NCBI RefSeq assembly: GCF_015667795.1
Contig: NZ_JADPEL010000005.1
Coordinates: 1 to 64,000, forward strand
Length of the DNA stretch: 64,000 nt
Reading direction: 5' to 3'
DNA from: Clostridium sp. D53t1_180928_C8
GTDB lineage: Bacteria > Bacillota > Clostridia > Clostridiales > Clostridiaceae
A program made the translations under genes and the position numbers. The notes below the pieces were generated by a model that did no database searches, was not told the origin of the DNA, and worked only from the letters and a program-made list of their open reading frames with translations. This document shows, piece by piece, positions 52,865 to 61,730 of the stretch. Positions within the stretch are counted from its first letter, which is position 1. Each line of letters starts with the position of its first letter.

Positions 52865-52890
52865 AAGCAGTCACCTTAAGGTGACTGCTT
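52865..52890 (-). terminator. terminator of the mgl operon
   Basis: A 26-bp perfect palindrome: AAGCAGTCACC, TTAA, GGTGACTGCTT, followed by TTTTGTT on the minus strand. It separates mglC from the downstream regulator promoter. Confidence 0.85.
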
Positions 52891-52902
52891 AAAACTTATG
52901 GA

Positions 52903-54129
52903 TTATTTTCTTCTATATTTAGAAAGGTCAATTGCAACTGCTACAGCAATAATTACACCTTTAATAACTTGTTGCCACATAGGACTAACAGCTATAAATT
53001 GTAATCCATATTGTATAACTGTAAATATTAAAACACCGCTTACAATTCCACTAACCTTACCTACACCACCGTTAAGAGAAACTCCTCCGACAACACAGGC
53101 GGCTATGGCATCTAGCTCATATCCATTTCCGTAGTTATTAGTTGCACCTGCTGTTCTTGCAGCTTCAAGAATACCACCAACACCATATAATAATGATGCA
53201 AAAACAAATATTCCCATTATTGTTGCAAATACATTTACACCTGATACTATTGCAGCTTCTCTATTTCCTCCAATAGCATAAACATTCTTACCAAATACAG
53301 TTTTATTTAATATAAACCATACTAATACAACAAAAGCTAATGCAATTGGTACCAATATTGATATTCCGGGAAAATCTCCTATTTGGAATAGTTTAGTTTG
53401 ACCTAATGCAATAAAGTCTGGTCTTACTCCCCCTATTGGTTGTGATCTATTTGGTGCCATATCAAAATATAGAGAACAAACACCATACACTATTACTTGA
53501 ACTGCCAATGTTGCTATAAATGGATGCATATCATATTTTGCAACTAAAAATCCATTTATACATCCAAAAATCATACAAGCAACTACTGCTGCAATTATTG
53601 GAATAATAACAGCTAATTGAGGTAAGTCCGGAAAGAATCTATTTGCATAATCTGATGTTTGTAACATTGATGTTGATATTACAGCTGCAAGTCCAACCAT
53701 ACGCCCTGCTGAAAGGTCTGTACCTGCAATTAACAATGTAAAACATATACCAAGAGCAATTATCATTTTAGTGGATGATTGTGTTAATATGTCTAAAGCA
53801 ACTTGATATTGCATAAATCTTGGTTGTATTATCATTATAACTACTACTAACGCTAAAAGTGCTATTATAATAGCATTGTTAGTTAAAAAGTTCTTAGCTG
53901 TTTTAGCTGAAATTTCAACTTCCATATTGCTATTCTTTTTATCAAAAAACCTTCTTGATCCATATATTAATAAGCCAACTCCTACAAGCATTACATAAAT
54001 AGGTAAATCATAAAAAACAGCTCTATCTAAAACAAATTTTAATATTATTCCTAAAGCTAAAATAATAGCTCCCATAATCAAAAACATTTCTGAATACTTT
54101 TTATTAGAAATAATTTTTGCATTTCCCAT
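52903..54129 (-). CDS. mglC: galactose/methylgalactoside ABC transporter permease MglC
   Basis: A 408-residue permease of the ribose/galactose class. About ten TM helices; an N-terminal pair (about 15-55), a hydrophilic linker, then the core with AGTDLSAGRMVGLAAVIS and a C-terminal GGVSLNGGVGKVSGIV motif (EAA-like loop). It is longer than E. coli MglC (336) because of the extra N-terminal part. Last gene of mglBAC. Confidence 0.9.
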   Translation of the reverse strand: MGNAKIISNKKYSEMFLIMGAIILALGIILKFVLDRAVFYDLPIYVMLVGVGLLIYGSRRFFDKKNSNMEVEISAKTAKNFLTNNAIIIALLALVVVIMIIQPRFMQYQVALDILTQSSTKMIIALGICFTLLIAGTDLSAGRMVGLAAVISTSMLQTSDYANRFFPDLPQLAVIIPIIAAVVACMIFGCINGFLVAKYDMHPFIATLAVQVIVYGVCSLYFDMAPNRSQPIGGVRPDFIALGQTKLFQIGDFPGISILVPIALAFVVLVWFILNKTVFGKNVYAIGGNREAAIVSGVNVFATIMGIFVFASLLYGVGGILEAARTAGATNNYGNGYELDAIAACVVGGVSLNGGVGKVSGIVSGVLIFTVIQYGLQFIAVSPMWQQVIKGVIIAVAVAIDLSKYRRK

Positions 54130-54147
54130 ATATATCCCCCTCTTTCA

Positions 54148-55647
54148 TTACTTAATAAACTTAGTTGAATAACTCATTATTTTTACTTCGTCTGCTTCAT
54201 CTTTATCTAATATACCAGTAACTCTGCCTTCACACATTACCATTATTCTATCTGATATACCTAAAAGTTCTGGCATCTCAGATGAAATCATAATAATTGA
54301 TTTTCCTTTTTTTGCAAGCTCTATCATAATTGAATAAATTTCATACTTAGCTCCTACATCAATCCCTCTTGTAGGTTCATCTAATATTAATATATCCGGA
54401 TTTGTTAAAAGCCATCTTGCTATTAAAACCTTTTGTTGGTTTCCACCTGAAAGATTTTGAATATCTTCATTTAATGTAGGTGTTTTAGTTTTTAGATTTT
54501 GGTTTGATTCCTTTGCCGCTTCATACCTTGCACTTTCTCTTAATACTCCCCAATTAGAGTATTGCTTCTGATTAGCAATAACTGTATTATCTAAAACAGA
54601 AAGTATTCCAAATATACCCGTTGCTCTTCTTTCCTCTGTTAATAATGCAAATCCTTGTTTTTTTGCATCCTTAACATTATTTATAATAATCTCCTTTCCA
54701 TCCTTATAGATGGTTCCAGATTCTATTTTTCTTAACCCAAATATAGCTTCTACAAGTTCAGTTCTTTGAGCTCCTACAAGTCCACCTATTCCTAATATTT
54801 CACCTTTATGTAGCTCAAAATTTACATTTTTAAATGATCTATTGTCACTTGAACATAAATTATCAACTTTAAGTACTACTTCACTTTGCACTTCATAATC
54901 TTTGTCTGGAAATCTATTAGTCATATCACGACCAACCATACGCTTTATAATAAGATCTGTTGTAAGCTCCCTAGAATGCCAAGTACCTACATATTGACCA
55001 TCCCTCATAATAGTAACTTCATCAGATATCTTTAAAATTTCTTCCATCTTATGAGATATATATATAATTGCACATCCCTTATCCCTTAACTGATTTATTA
55101 TTTTAAATAAATGTTCAGTTTCATTTATTGTTAATGAAGATGTAGGCTCGTCCATAATAATTATTTTTGAATTATAGCTAACAGCCTTTGCAATTTCAAC
55201 TAATTGTAATGTTGATGCAGATAAATTTCCTGCTAAAATTTCTGGATTAATGTCTAATCCAACTTCTTTAAATAATTCTTCTGTTTTTCTTATCATTGCT
55301 TTTTTATCTACAGCAATTCCTCTCATAGGAAATCTTCCAAGCCATATATTCTCCATTACTGGCCTAAATCTTATTGGATGTAACTCTTGATGTATCATTG
55401 ATATTCCTAAATCTAATGCTTGTTTTGAGGACGTAATAACTTCTTTTTTTCCATCTAATATTATTTCTCCACCATCTTCTTCATAAACACCAAAAAGACA
55501 TTTCATCAAAGTTGATTTTCCTGCTCCATTTTCACCCATTAACGCATGAACAGTACCTTTTCTTACTTTTAAAGTTACATTATCTAAAGCTTTTACCCCT
55601 GGAAAAACCTTAGTTATATTATTCATTTCTAATATATACTCACCCAT
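54148..55647 (-). CDS. mglA: galactose/methylgalactoside ABC transporter ATP-binding protein MglA
   Basis: A 499-residue double ABC protein. First half: Walker A GENGAGKSTLMKC, signature LSASTLQLVEIAKAV, Walker B IIIMDEPTSS. Second half: a degenerate P-loop (GGLVGAQRTELVE), signature LSGGNQQKVLIARWL and DILILDEPTRGID. This asymmetry is standard for the RbsA/MglA class. It lies between mglB and mglC. Confidence 0.94.
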   Translation of the reverse strand: MGEYILEMNNITKVFPGVKALDNVTLKVRKGTVHALMGENGAGKSTLMKCLFGVYEEDGGEIILDGKKEVITSSKQALDLGISMIHQELHPIRFRPVMENIWLGRFPMRGIAVDKKAMIRKTEELFKEVGLDINPEILAGNLSASTLQLVEIAKAVSYNSKIIIMDEPTSSLTINETEHLFKIINQLRDKGCAIIYISHKMEEILKISDEVTIMRDGQYVGTWHSRELTTDLIIKRMVGRDMTNRFPDKDYEVQSEVVLKVDNLCSSDNRSFKNVNFELHKGEILGIGGLVGAQRTELVEAIFGLRKIESGTIYKDGKEIIINNVKDAKKQGFALLTEERRATGIFGILSVLDNTVIANQKQYSNWGVLRESARYEAAKESNQNLKTKTPTLNEDIQNLSGGNQQKVLIARWLLTNPDILILDEPTRGIDVGAKYEIYSIMIELAKKGKSIIMISSEMPELLGISDRIMVMCEGRVTGILDKDEADEVKIMSYSTKFIK

Positions 55648-55675
55648 TTAAACACCCCTTTCGGATAGCTATTAG

Positions 55676-55760
55676 TTTTTAATTAGTAGTTAGTAGTAAA
55701 TGAAGAAACTCCTTAAGGAGCTTCAATCATAACTCCTAACTACTAACTACTAACTCATAA
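55676..55760 (-). repeat. intercistronic palindromic element between mglB and mglA
   Basis: An outer repeat of TTAGTAGTTAGTAGT-like and ACTACTAACTACTAA-like arms surrounds a core hairpin (TGAAG, CTCCTTAAGGAG, CTTCA at 55701-55725). Hairpins after binding-protein genes commonly raise that gene's expression relative to the ATPase. The TTAGT/ACTAA composition links it to the element at 59356. Confidence 0.6.
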
Positions 55761-56861
55761 CTACTTTAAGTAGTCTTGATAGTTTTCTTGAGTAACCTTA
55801 ACATAATCAATCCAAATATATTTGCCATCAGTTACTTCATAGCCTACTGTATCCTTATTTATTTCTTTACCTTGAGATGCAGCTATAGCTACATTAACAG
55901 TGGCTTTTCCTTGATTTTCTGCATCATTTAATACTGTACCTAAAAGAGAACCATCTTTCATTGCTTGAAGTGCAGGCGCAGTTGCGTCAACTCCAACTAC
56001 AGGTATATATTTAGAAGCATCACCTTTGTTATATCCTTCAGCTTTTAATGCCTCAATTGCTCCTAATGCCATATCATCATTATTACAAAGAACTGCTTCA
56101 ATCTTATCTAATCCTTGTCCAGTTATAAAAGCCTTCATAAGGTCAGTTGCTTTAGCCTTATCCCACATTGCTGTATCAGCCGCAAGCTTTTCAGCTTTAA
56201 ATCCACCATCTTCAATAGCCTTTATAGAATATTCTGTACGTAATGTAGCATCTTGGTGTCCTGGCTCTCCTTGTAACATTACATATTGAATAACTCCATC
56301 TCCATTTTTATCTGCTTCAGGATTTGCTTTAAAGTAATCTACAATAATTTCACCTGATTGAGTTCCTGATTGCTCAGCCTTCGCTCCAACATACCAAACC
56401 TTATCATAACCTGCCATATCAGCTTCTTCTGGCTCACGATTTAAAAATACTATAGGTAAATCTTTAGCTTTTGCCTTTTCGATTATTGGTCCTGCTGCAG
56501 TTCTATCAACTGGATTTATAGCTAACGCATTAACTCCCTTAGTTATAAAAGTATCAACCTGCTCATTTTGTGTTGGTTGCTTATTTTGAGAGTCAACCAA
56601 CTCAATTTTTACACCCTCTTCATCTGCTTGATTTTCCATTGCAGTACGAACTCCTGTCATAAATGTATCATCAAACTTATATATCGCTGATCCAATTAAT
56701 ATATTCCCACTATTTTCCTTTTTGGATTGTTCAGTAGAATCTGTCTTTCCTTTATCAGTAGAATCACCCTTAGTATCATTTCCTGAACTACATCCAGCCA
56801 TAGAACCTGCAATCATAGTTGCAACAACAACCATTGGTAATAATTTTTTTAGTTTAATCAT
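55761..56861 (-). CDS. mglB: galactose/glucose-binding lipoprotein MglB
   Basis: A 366-residue lipoprotein (lipobox MAGCSSG, Cys about residue 24) with a Ser/Thr/Lys linker and the MglB fold. Features: NREPEEADMAGYDKVWYVGA, the Ca2+-binding loop DKNGDGVIQY, LQGEPGHQDATLRTE and CNNDDMALGAIEAL. First and probably most expressed gene of mglBAC, with SD GGAGGGG. Substrates of this class are galactose, glucose and methyl-galactosides. Confidence 0.93.
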   Translation of the reverse strand: MIKLKKLLPMVVVATMIAGSMAGCSSGNDTKGDSTDKGKTDSTEQSKKENSGNILIGSAIYKFDDTFMTGVRTAMENQADEEGVKIELVDSQNKQPTQNEQVDTFITKGVNALAINPVDRTAAGPIIEKAKAKDLPIVFLNREPEEADMAGYDKVWYVGAKAEQSGTQSGEIIVDYFKANPEADKNGDGVIQYVMLQGEPGHQDATLRTEYSIKAIEDGGFKAEKLAADTAMWDKAKATDLMKAFITGQGLDKIEAVLCNNDDMALGAIEALKAEGYNKGDASKYIPVVGVDATAPALQAMKDGSLLGTVLNDAENQGKATVNVAIAASQGKEINKDTVGYEVTDGKYIWIDYVKVTQENYQDYLK

Positions 56862-56913
56862 TTTAACCCCTCCAAAATATTCCCGTTTTTATTTGTTTAA
56901 TTTTTACAATTTA

Positions 56914-56942
56914 ATTATAACGTTTTCATTGTTTTAAACCCA
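56914..56942 (-). promoter_or_regulatory. mglB promoter with overlapping catabolite-response-like site
   Basis: On the minus strand TATAAT (56914-56919) with a very poor -35 (GGGTTT, 56937-56942) suggests activator dependence. TGAAAACGTTATAA (56915-56928) overlaps the -10 and resembles the CcpA cre consensus (TGNAANCGNTNNCA), which would allow repression in rich carbon. The match is imperfect at its 3' end. Confidence 0.5.
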
Positions 56943-56946
56943 TACA

Positions 56947-56996
56947 AAATTCTTTTCAAAATTATCGAAATTCTTTTAATTTATTAGAAATTCTTT
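56947..56996 (-). promoter_or_regulatory. three AAATTCTTT repeats, putative regulator-binding sites upstream of mglB
   Basis: AAATTCTTT at 56947, 56968 and 56988 (plus strand), 21 and 20 bp apart, i.e. two helical turns. They lie immediately upstream of the poor -35 of the mglB promoter. The arrangement fits an AraC-type activator binding one face of the DNA; the encoded YesN-like regulator is the obvious candidate. Confidence 0.55.
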
Positions 56997-57038
56997 TTAT
57001 CATTACACAATAATTAGTTTAAATAATATATAAAATAT

Positions 57039-57087
57039 AAAAGAGGTATATTAGAATAACTAATAAGTTTTCTAATATACCTCTTTA
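57039..57087 (-). terminator. terminator of the YczE-like gene
   Basis: AAAGAGGTATATTAGAA and TTCTAATATACCTCTTT are perfect 17-bp arms just past the stop codon at 57095. Confidence 0.8.
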
Positions 57088-57094
57088 TTTTAAA

Positions 57095-57766
57095 TTATAC
57101 TTTCTTAATAATATTATTAAAATAATCTAATATACTTCTATGATTTAATGTTGCTATATCAAGCTTTAAAATTTTACACCATAACTGAATAATATACCCT
57201 AATACTATTGCAGTTATTATAGTTCCAATACCTACATAGCCACCTAAAAACCAACCGCAAACTAGAGCACAAATTTCAATAGTTGTTCTTACTAATTTGA
57301 CAGGCTTTTTTGTAATTCTAGTTAATGCTGTCATCAATCCATCCCTTGGTCCACACCCTAATTCACAACTTAAATAAATACATGTTCCAAGACCTAAAAA
57401 AATCATTCCTACTACTAACATTAGTATTCCTATAAATAAATTGTGTACCATCGGGATAACTTTAGTAATTGTTATTAAATCAATAAATACTCCTACAAGA
57501 ATAGTATTTAATATAGTCCCTATACCTATTTTTATTCCTAAAAACATACTAGATATAACTACTATTATTCCAACTACAATATTAGCTTGTCCTATTGTCA
57601 TAGGAATTACATTTGTGATACCTTGATGTAATACATCCCATGGTGATAATCCTAAATTAGCATTTATCATAAAAACTATTCCTAATGCTGCTAAAAAAAA
57701 TCCTAACATAAGTTTAAATATTACAAATAAATATGTATCAATTTCTTTTTTAATATTTAATTCCAT
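57095..57766 (-). CDS. YczE/YyaS family membrane protein
   Basis: A 223-residue protein with five or six TM helices. Motifs: GIVFMINANLGLSPWDVLHQG, IGQANIVVGI, IGIGTILNTILVGVFID, GLGTCIYLSCELGCGPRDGLMTAL and GYVGIGTIITAIVLGYIIQ. These are typical of the YczE/YyaS proteins (related to YitT), whose transport substrate is unknown. Single gene with its own terminator. Confidence 0.85.
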   Translation of the reverse strand: MELNIKKEIDTYLFVIFKLMLGFFLAALGIVFMINANLGLSPWDVLHQGITNVIPMTIGQANIVVGIIVVISSMFLGIKIGIGTILNTILVGVFIDLITITKVIPMVHNLFIGILMLVVGMIFLGLGTCIYLSCELGCGPRDGLMTALTRITKKPVKLVRTTIEICALVCGWFLGGYVGIGTIITAIVLGYIIQLWCKILKLDIATLNHRSILDYFNNIIKKV

Positions 57767-57814
57767 AGCCCCATCCTTCTATTCTAATATATAAACTATG
57801 TACTAAAGCTTATG

Positions 57815-57843
57815 TGCCGAAAATTAATATTTTATTTTCGGCA
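57815..57843 (-). terminator. terminator of the class IV aminotransferase gene
   Basis: TGCCGAAAAT and ATTTTCGGCA form a perfect 10-bp stem just past the stop codon. Confidence 0.7.
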
Positions 57844-57860
57844 TTCTTGTAGTACTAAAT

Positions 57861-58667
57861 CTATTTGACCTTATTGCTTCCATCTAAGAGCTCATTATAA
57901 ACCTTCATTATTTTTCTTAAAGTTTCATTATTAACATCAAATTTAATATTATCTACTTGAGATATTGGTAATATAGCAACTGAAGTTCCTGATATAAATA
58001 ATGCATCTAAATCTATTATTTCTGAAGCTCTTATATCTCTTTCATCCACTTCTATACCTAATAATTCTGCTATTTTAAATATTTTATGTCTTGTAATTCC
58101 TCTAAGGACATCCTCACCCTTAGCTGTTATAATCTTTTTATCCTTTATTCCAAAGAAATTTGATTTGCTACCTTCTGTTATAAATCCATTTCTATCTACC
58201 AATAATGCTTCATGAGCATTGGCAACCTTAATTTTTTCTGAAATTTTAGCTCTAAATGCAGTACTTACTATTTTTAAATTAGGATTTTCTCTTTCACCAT
58301 AATAAAGAATAACCTTTATACCCTTTTTATAGTACTCATCCTCTGGATAGCAATGCATTATATAATATATTTTGAAATTACCATTATTTATATTATATGT
58401 AACCTTTATATTTCCATTAATATTATCATTACTTTGTATAACCTTTATTATTAAACTTTCTATATTTTCTTCACTATCTGGAAATTCTTTATTTATTAAT
58501 TCAAATGATTTCTTCATTCTAGATAAATGATCTTTTAAAAATACTGGTTTCCCATTAACAACTCTTAAGACCTCATATATTATCTTTTCTTTACAATCTT
58601 CATCAGTAAACTCATTAATAGGATATATTATTCCATTATTAAAATAAAATTTATTTATTGCTTCCAT
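57861..58667 (-). CDS. class IV aminotransferase (PabC / D-amino-acid or branched-chain type)
   Basis: A 268-residue PLP enzyme of fold type IV: YEVLRVVNGKPVFLKDHLSRMKKS at the N-terminal side, the PLP lysine likely in EKIKVANAHEALLVD, then NGFITEGSKSNFFGI and LFISGTSVAILPIS. Family members include aminodeoxychorismate lyase (folate), D-alanine aminotransferase and IlvE. Sequence alone does not separate them. It follows the HAD hydrolase gene with a 27-bp gap and may be co-transcribed. Confidence 0.88.
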   Translation of the reverse strand: MEAINKFYFNNGIIYPINEFTDEDCKEKIIYEVLRVVNGKPVFLKDHLSRMKKSFELINKEFPDSEENIESLIIKVIQSNDNINGNIKVTYNINNGNFKIYYIMHCYPEDEYYKKGIKVILYYGERENPNLKIVSTAFRAKISEKIKVANAHEALLVDRNGFITEGSKSNFFGIKDKKIITAKGEDVLRGITRHKIFKIAELLGIEVDERDIRASEIIDLDALFISGTSVAILPISQVDNIKFDVNNETLRKIMKVYNELLDGSNKVK

Positions 58668-58694
58668 TAATATTACACTCCTTTTGAAGATTAT

Positions 58695-59333
58695 TTATTT
58701 CCATCTTAAAATTTCTATTTCATGCTTTTTCTTATAATTAATTAAATATGGATTTCCTACTAAATCTAATAAAGGTTTATCTGAAAGAGAATCAGAGAAC
58801 ATATATGAATTTTTAAAATCTACTTTTATATTTTTTTCTTTTAATACTTCATTTAATCTTCTAACCTTTTCTTCACCCTTACAGTTATTTCCGCTCATCT
58901 TTCTTATGAATTTTCCACCCTCAAAAGTAAATTTAGTTCCAATTATTAAATCTACTTCTTTAATTGCATAAAATTCTTTAACATAAAACTCTGGAGATGC
59001 TGATATTAATACTACCATGTATCCTTCACTTTTTAACTTTTTTATCATATCAACTGCATCTTTATACAATATAGTACTTAATCTTTCATCATAAAAAGAT
59101 TTAGTAAGCTTAGCTAATTCTGTTTCCTCTATATTTTCTATAAACTTTAAAAAGCATTCTTTAACCTTTTTCTCATCATAAACTTTAATTCCATACATTG
59201 CTCCAGAATATAATGCTCTTGGTAAAAATTTTATATTTTTTATATCCTTAGATACAATATATTTAAAAAATTCCATTAAAGTTTCTTTTCTTGTTATAGT
59301 ATAATCTATATCAAATATTGCTAATTTTTCCAC
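58695..59333 (-). CDS. HAD-IB family phosphatase (phosphoserine phosphatase-like)
   Basis: A 212-residue HAD hydrolase. Motif I is FDIDYTITRKE (nucleophile Asp), motif II ISASPEF, and motif III/IV lies around KNSYMFSDSLSDKPLL. A helical cap (about 20-80) precedes motif II. The family includes SerB and glycerol- or acyl-phosphatases; the specific substrate is unknown. It precedes the class IV aminotransferase on the same strand. Confidence 0.88.
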   Translation of the reverse strand: MEKLAIFDIDYTITRKETLMEFFKYIVSKDIKNIKFLPRALYSGAMYGIKVYDEKKVKECFLKFIENIEETELAKLTKSFYDERLSTILYKDAVDMIKKLKSEGYMVVLISASPEFYVKEFYAIKEVDLIIGTKFTFEGGKFIRKMSGNNCKGEEKVRRLNEVLKEKNIKVDFKNSYMFSDSLSDKPLLDLVGNPYLINYKKKHEIEILRWK

Positions 59334-59355
59334 GTCTACTCCTCCAACTCCTTTT

Positions 59356-59397
59356 TAGTTAGAAATTATTAGTGTTTAATTACTAATTACTAACTAT
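59356..59397. repeat. TTAGTTAG/ACTAACTA palindromic element
   Basis: TAGTTAG...ATTAGT pairs with ACTAAT...CTAACTA across a short AT loop in the gap between the aspartate aminotransferase-like and HAD genes. It is similar to the element at 55676-55760. Confidence 0.5.
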
Positions 59398-59402
59398 ATA
59401 AA

Positions 59403-59438
59403 GGCTGAGCATTTTATATGCTACAGCCCCTTTTTTAT
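59403..59438. terminator. hairpin terminator after the aspartate aminotransferase-like gene
   Basis: GGCTG-AGCAT and ATGCT-CAGCC pair with a TTTAT loop; T tracts lie on both sides, stronger on the plus strand. Confidence 0.65.
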
Positions 59439-60628
59439 TTTAACTCATTAACAAAATTATTAATTCTTTCTAAACCTTTTTCAATTAATTTCATTGAAGT
59501 TGCATAAGATACTCTTACATAATTATCTAATCCAAAAGCTTTTCCTGGAATAACAGCTACTTTTTCATACTCTAATAATTTAGCTGAAAACTCCATTGAA
59601 TCATTTATTTTTTCTCCATTAATTTCTTTTCCTAAGCATTTATCAATATTTATCATAATATAAAATGCACCTTCTGGTTTAATTATGCTTAAGTTATTCA
59701 TCGCTTCTAAAGTTTTAACCATGTAGTTTCTTCTTTTCTCAAACTCAACAATCATTTCCCTAACTTTATCCTGTGATCCATTTAAAGCCTCTATTGCGGC
59801 ATATTGAGTTATTGAACAAACATTAGATGTCATATGACTTTGAATATTAGTCATTAATTTTGCTATTTTTTCGCTAGCTCCACAATAACCTAATCTCCAT
59901 CCTGTCATAGCGTAAGATTTAGATAATCCATTTATAACAATAGTTCTTTCATATGCATCTTGAGAAACACTAGCAATACTTACATGCTTCTTTCCATCAT
60001 ATATTAACTTCTCATACATTTCATCTGAAACAATTATAAGATCATATTTTTTAGCAAATTCTGCAATTTCTATTAATTCATCTCTATTATAAATAGTTCC
60101 TGTTGGATTATTAGGAGTATTTAATATAATAGCTTTTGTTTTTGTAGTAACTGCTTTTTCTAAGTTTTCACTAGTAAATTTATAAGCAGATTTTTCATCA
60201 CTATCTACAAAAACAGCCTTTCCATCAGCTAATCCTATAAGTTCAGGATAGCTAACCCAATAAGGACTTGGTACAATTACCTCATCACCTGGGTTTAATA
60301 TAGCTAAAAATGCATTTGCAAGTGATTGCTTAGCCCCAGTTGATACAACTATTTGAGATGGATTATATATTAACCCATTATCTTTTTCAAATTTTTTACA
60401 TATGGCTTCTCTTAATGGAAGTATTCCATTTACATTAGTATACTTTGTATTTCCCTCTTCCATAGCTTTTATAGCAGCATTAATTATATTTTGTGGAGTA
60501 TTAAAGTCTGGTTCACCTGCACCAAAACTAATTACATCAATTCCACTTTCCTTCATATCTTTAGCCTTTGCTGTTATTGCTAAAGTTACTGATGCTTCTA
60601 TTCTTTGTGCTTTTCTTGATAGTTCCAT
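59435..60628 (-). CDS. class I pyridoxal-phosphate aminotransferase (aspartate aminotransferase-like)
   Basis: A 397-residue fold type I enzyme. Motifs: VISFGAGEPDFNTPQNI, the PLP lysine in INGLSKSYAMTGWRLGYCG (about 232-250), NNPTGTIYN and the C-terminal Arg in YVRVSYATS. This Ib subgroup covers aspartate, and sometimes aromatic or prephenate, aminotransferases. Transcribed after the PHP-domain gene with a 13-bp gap. Confidence 0.93.
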   Translation of the reverse strand: MELSRKAQRIEASVTLAITAKAKDMKESGIDVISFGAGEPDFNTPQNIINAAIKAMEEGNTKYTNVNGILPLREAICKKFEKDNGLIYNPSQIVVSTGAKQSLANAFLAILNPGDEVIVPSPYWVSYPELIGLADGKAVFVDSDEKSAYKFTSENLEKAVTTKTKAIILNTPNNPTGTIYNRDELIEIAEFAKKYDLIIVSDEMYEKLIYDGKKHVSIASVSQDAYERTIVINGLSKSYAMTGWRLGYCGASEKIAKLMTNIQSHMTSNVCSITQYAAIEALNGSQDKVREMIVEFEKRRNYMVKTLEAMNNLSIIKPEGAFYIMINIDKCLGKEINGEKINDSMEFSAKLLEYEKVAVIPGKAFGLDNYVRVSYATSMKLIEKGLERINNFVNELK

Positions 60629-60641
60629 TATTTTGCCCCCA

Positions 60642-61469
60642 TTATCTATTATTAAATTTAATAAATTTTTCTAAATACTCTTCATTTAATCCATAACTTC
60701 CTATTGATAGATTATCATAACCTAATGTTTTTCCATGATAATCACTTCCTCCAGTTATGCATAGTTTATACTTTTTTGATAAATTAAAAAATTTATTTAT
60801 ATCGCCTTGTGAATGGCTTGGATGATATATCTCTATTCCCTTTAGACCAAAGCATCTTAATTCCTTTAAGATATTTTCGACTTCAATTTTTCTATATATT
60901 TGCCCGGGATGAGCTAAAATAGCTACACCTCCAGCTTTATTAATTACATCTATACAATCTTTATAATTTAACCTAAATCCTTTAACATAGCCAGGCTTTC
61001 CTTGAATTAAAAAACTTCTAAAAGCACTTTTATAATTATCGAAATAACCTTTTTTAACCATTGCATTTGCAACATGACTTCTTCCTACAGTTGCATCTAT
61101 ATCTACAGCTAAATCTTCTATATCTAAGTTAATATCATATTTATTCAATTTATATAGTATATCTTCTACTCTTTTTATTCGTTGAGTATTTAACTCTTTT
61201 GCAAGTTCTTGTAACTCCTTATTATCAATATCCATAAAATACCCCAATATATGCAATTCCATTTCTTTATATTCAGTGCTAAGTTCTATTCCTGGAATTA
61301 TATTTATTTCTTTATAATTATTTTTAGTTACATACTGTGATGATATAGAATCATGATCTGTTATAGAGATATACTTTATATTGTCTTTTATTGCTATTTT
61401 AATTATTTCCTCTGGACTCTTTACTCCATCAGAATAATTTGAATGAATATGTAAATCCGCATACTTCAT
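60642..61469 (-). CDS. PHP-domain phosphoesterase (TrpH/YciV-like, nucleoside 3',5'-bisphosphate type)
   Basis: About 275 residues. Start at ATG 61469, 6 nt after AAGGTG; the upstream GTG overlaps that SD. PHP metal motifs: ADLHIHSNYSDG, ISITDHDSI, IPGIELSTEY, GVAILAHPGQ and TGGSDYHGKT. The TrpH/YciV family releases phosphate from 3',5'-nucleoside bisphosphates and short RNA ends. Ahead of the aminotransferase gene, probably in one transcript. Confidence 0.9.
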   Translation of the reverse strand: MKYADLHIHSNYSDGVKSPEEIIKIAIKDNIKYISITDHDSISSQYVTKNNYKEINIIPGIELSTEYKEMELHILGYFMDIDNKELQELAKELNTQRIKRVEDILYKLNKYDINLDIEDLAVDIDATVGRSHVANAMVKKGYFDNYKSAFRSFLIQGKPGYVKGFRLNYKDCIDVINKAGGVAILAHPGQIYRKIEVENILKELRCFGLKGIEIYHPSHSQGDINKFFNLSKKYKLCITGGSDYHGKTLGYDNLSIGSYGLNEEYLEKFIKFNNR

Positions 61470-61687
61470 CTTATTCACCTTTTTCTCTTTAAGTGAAATT
61501 TTAATTTATGACTTTTACTTAGTTTAAGTTACTTATCAAATTGTTATTCTAACTTATATTATAATATCTTAATTTTAATATTATTTTTAAATTTTCCAAG
61601 TAATATTTCCCATAATAAAAATATATCATCTTACCTTTAAAATGTAAATTGAAAACAAATAATAAAATTCACTATACTAATATAAAA

Positions 61688-61727
61688 AAAAAGAGATTAC
61701 ACAAATTAATTTGCATAATCTCTTTAA
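61688..61727 (-). terminator. terminator of the DUF1292 gene
   Basis: AAAGAGATTA and TAATCTCTTT pair perfectly; inside them CAAATTAATTTG is itself a palindrome. Flanked by an A run on the left (T tract on the minus strand). Confidence 0.8.
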
Positions 61728-61730
61728 ATA

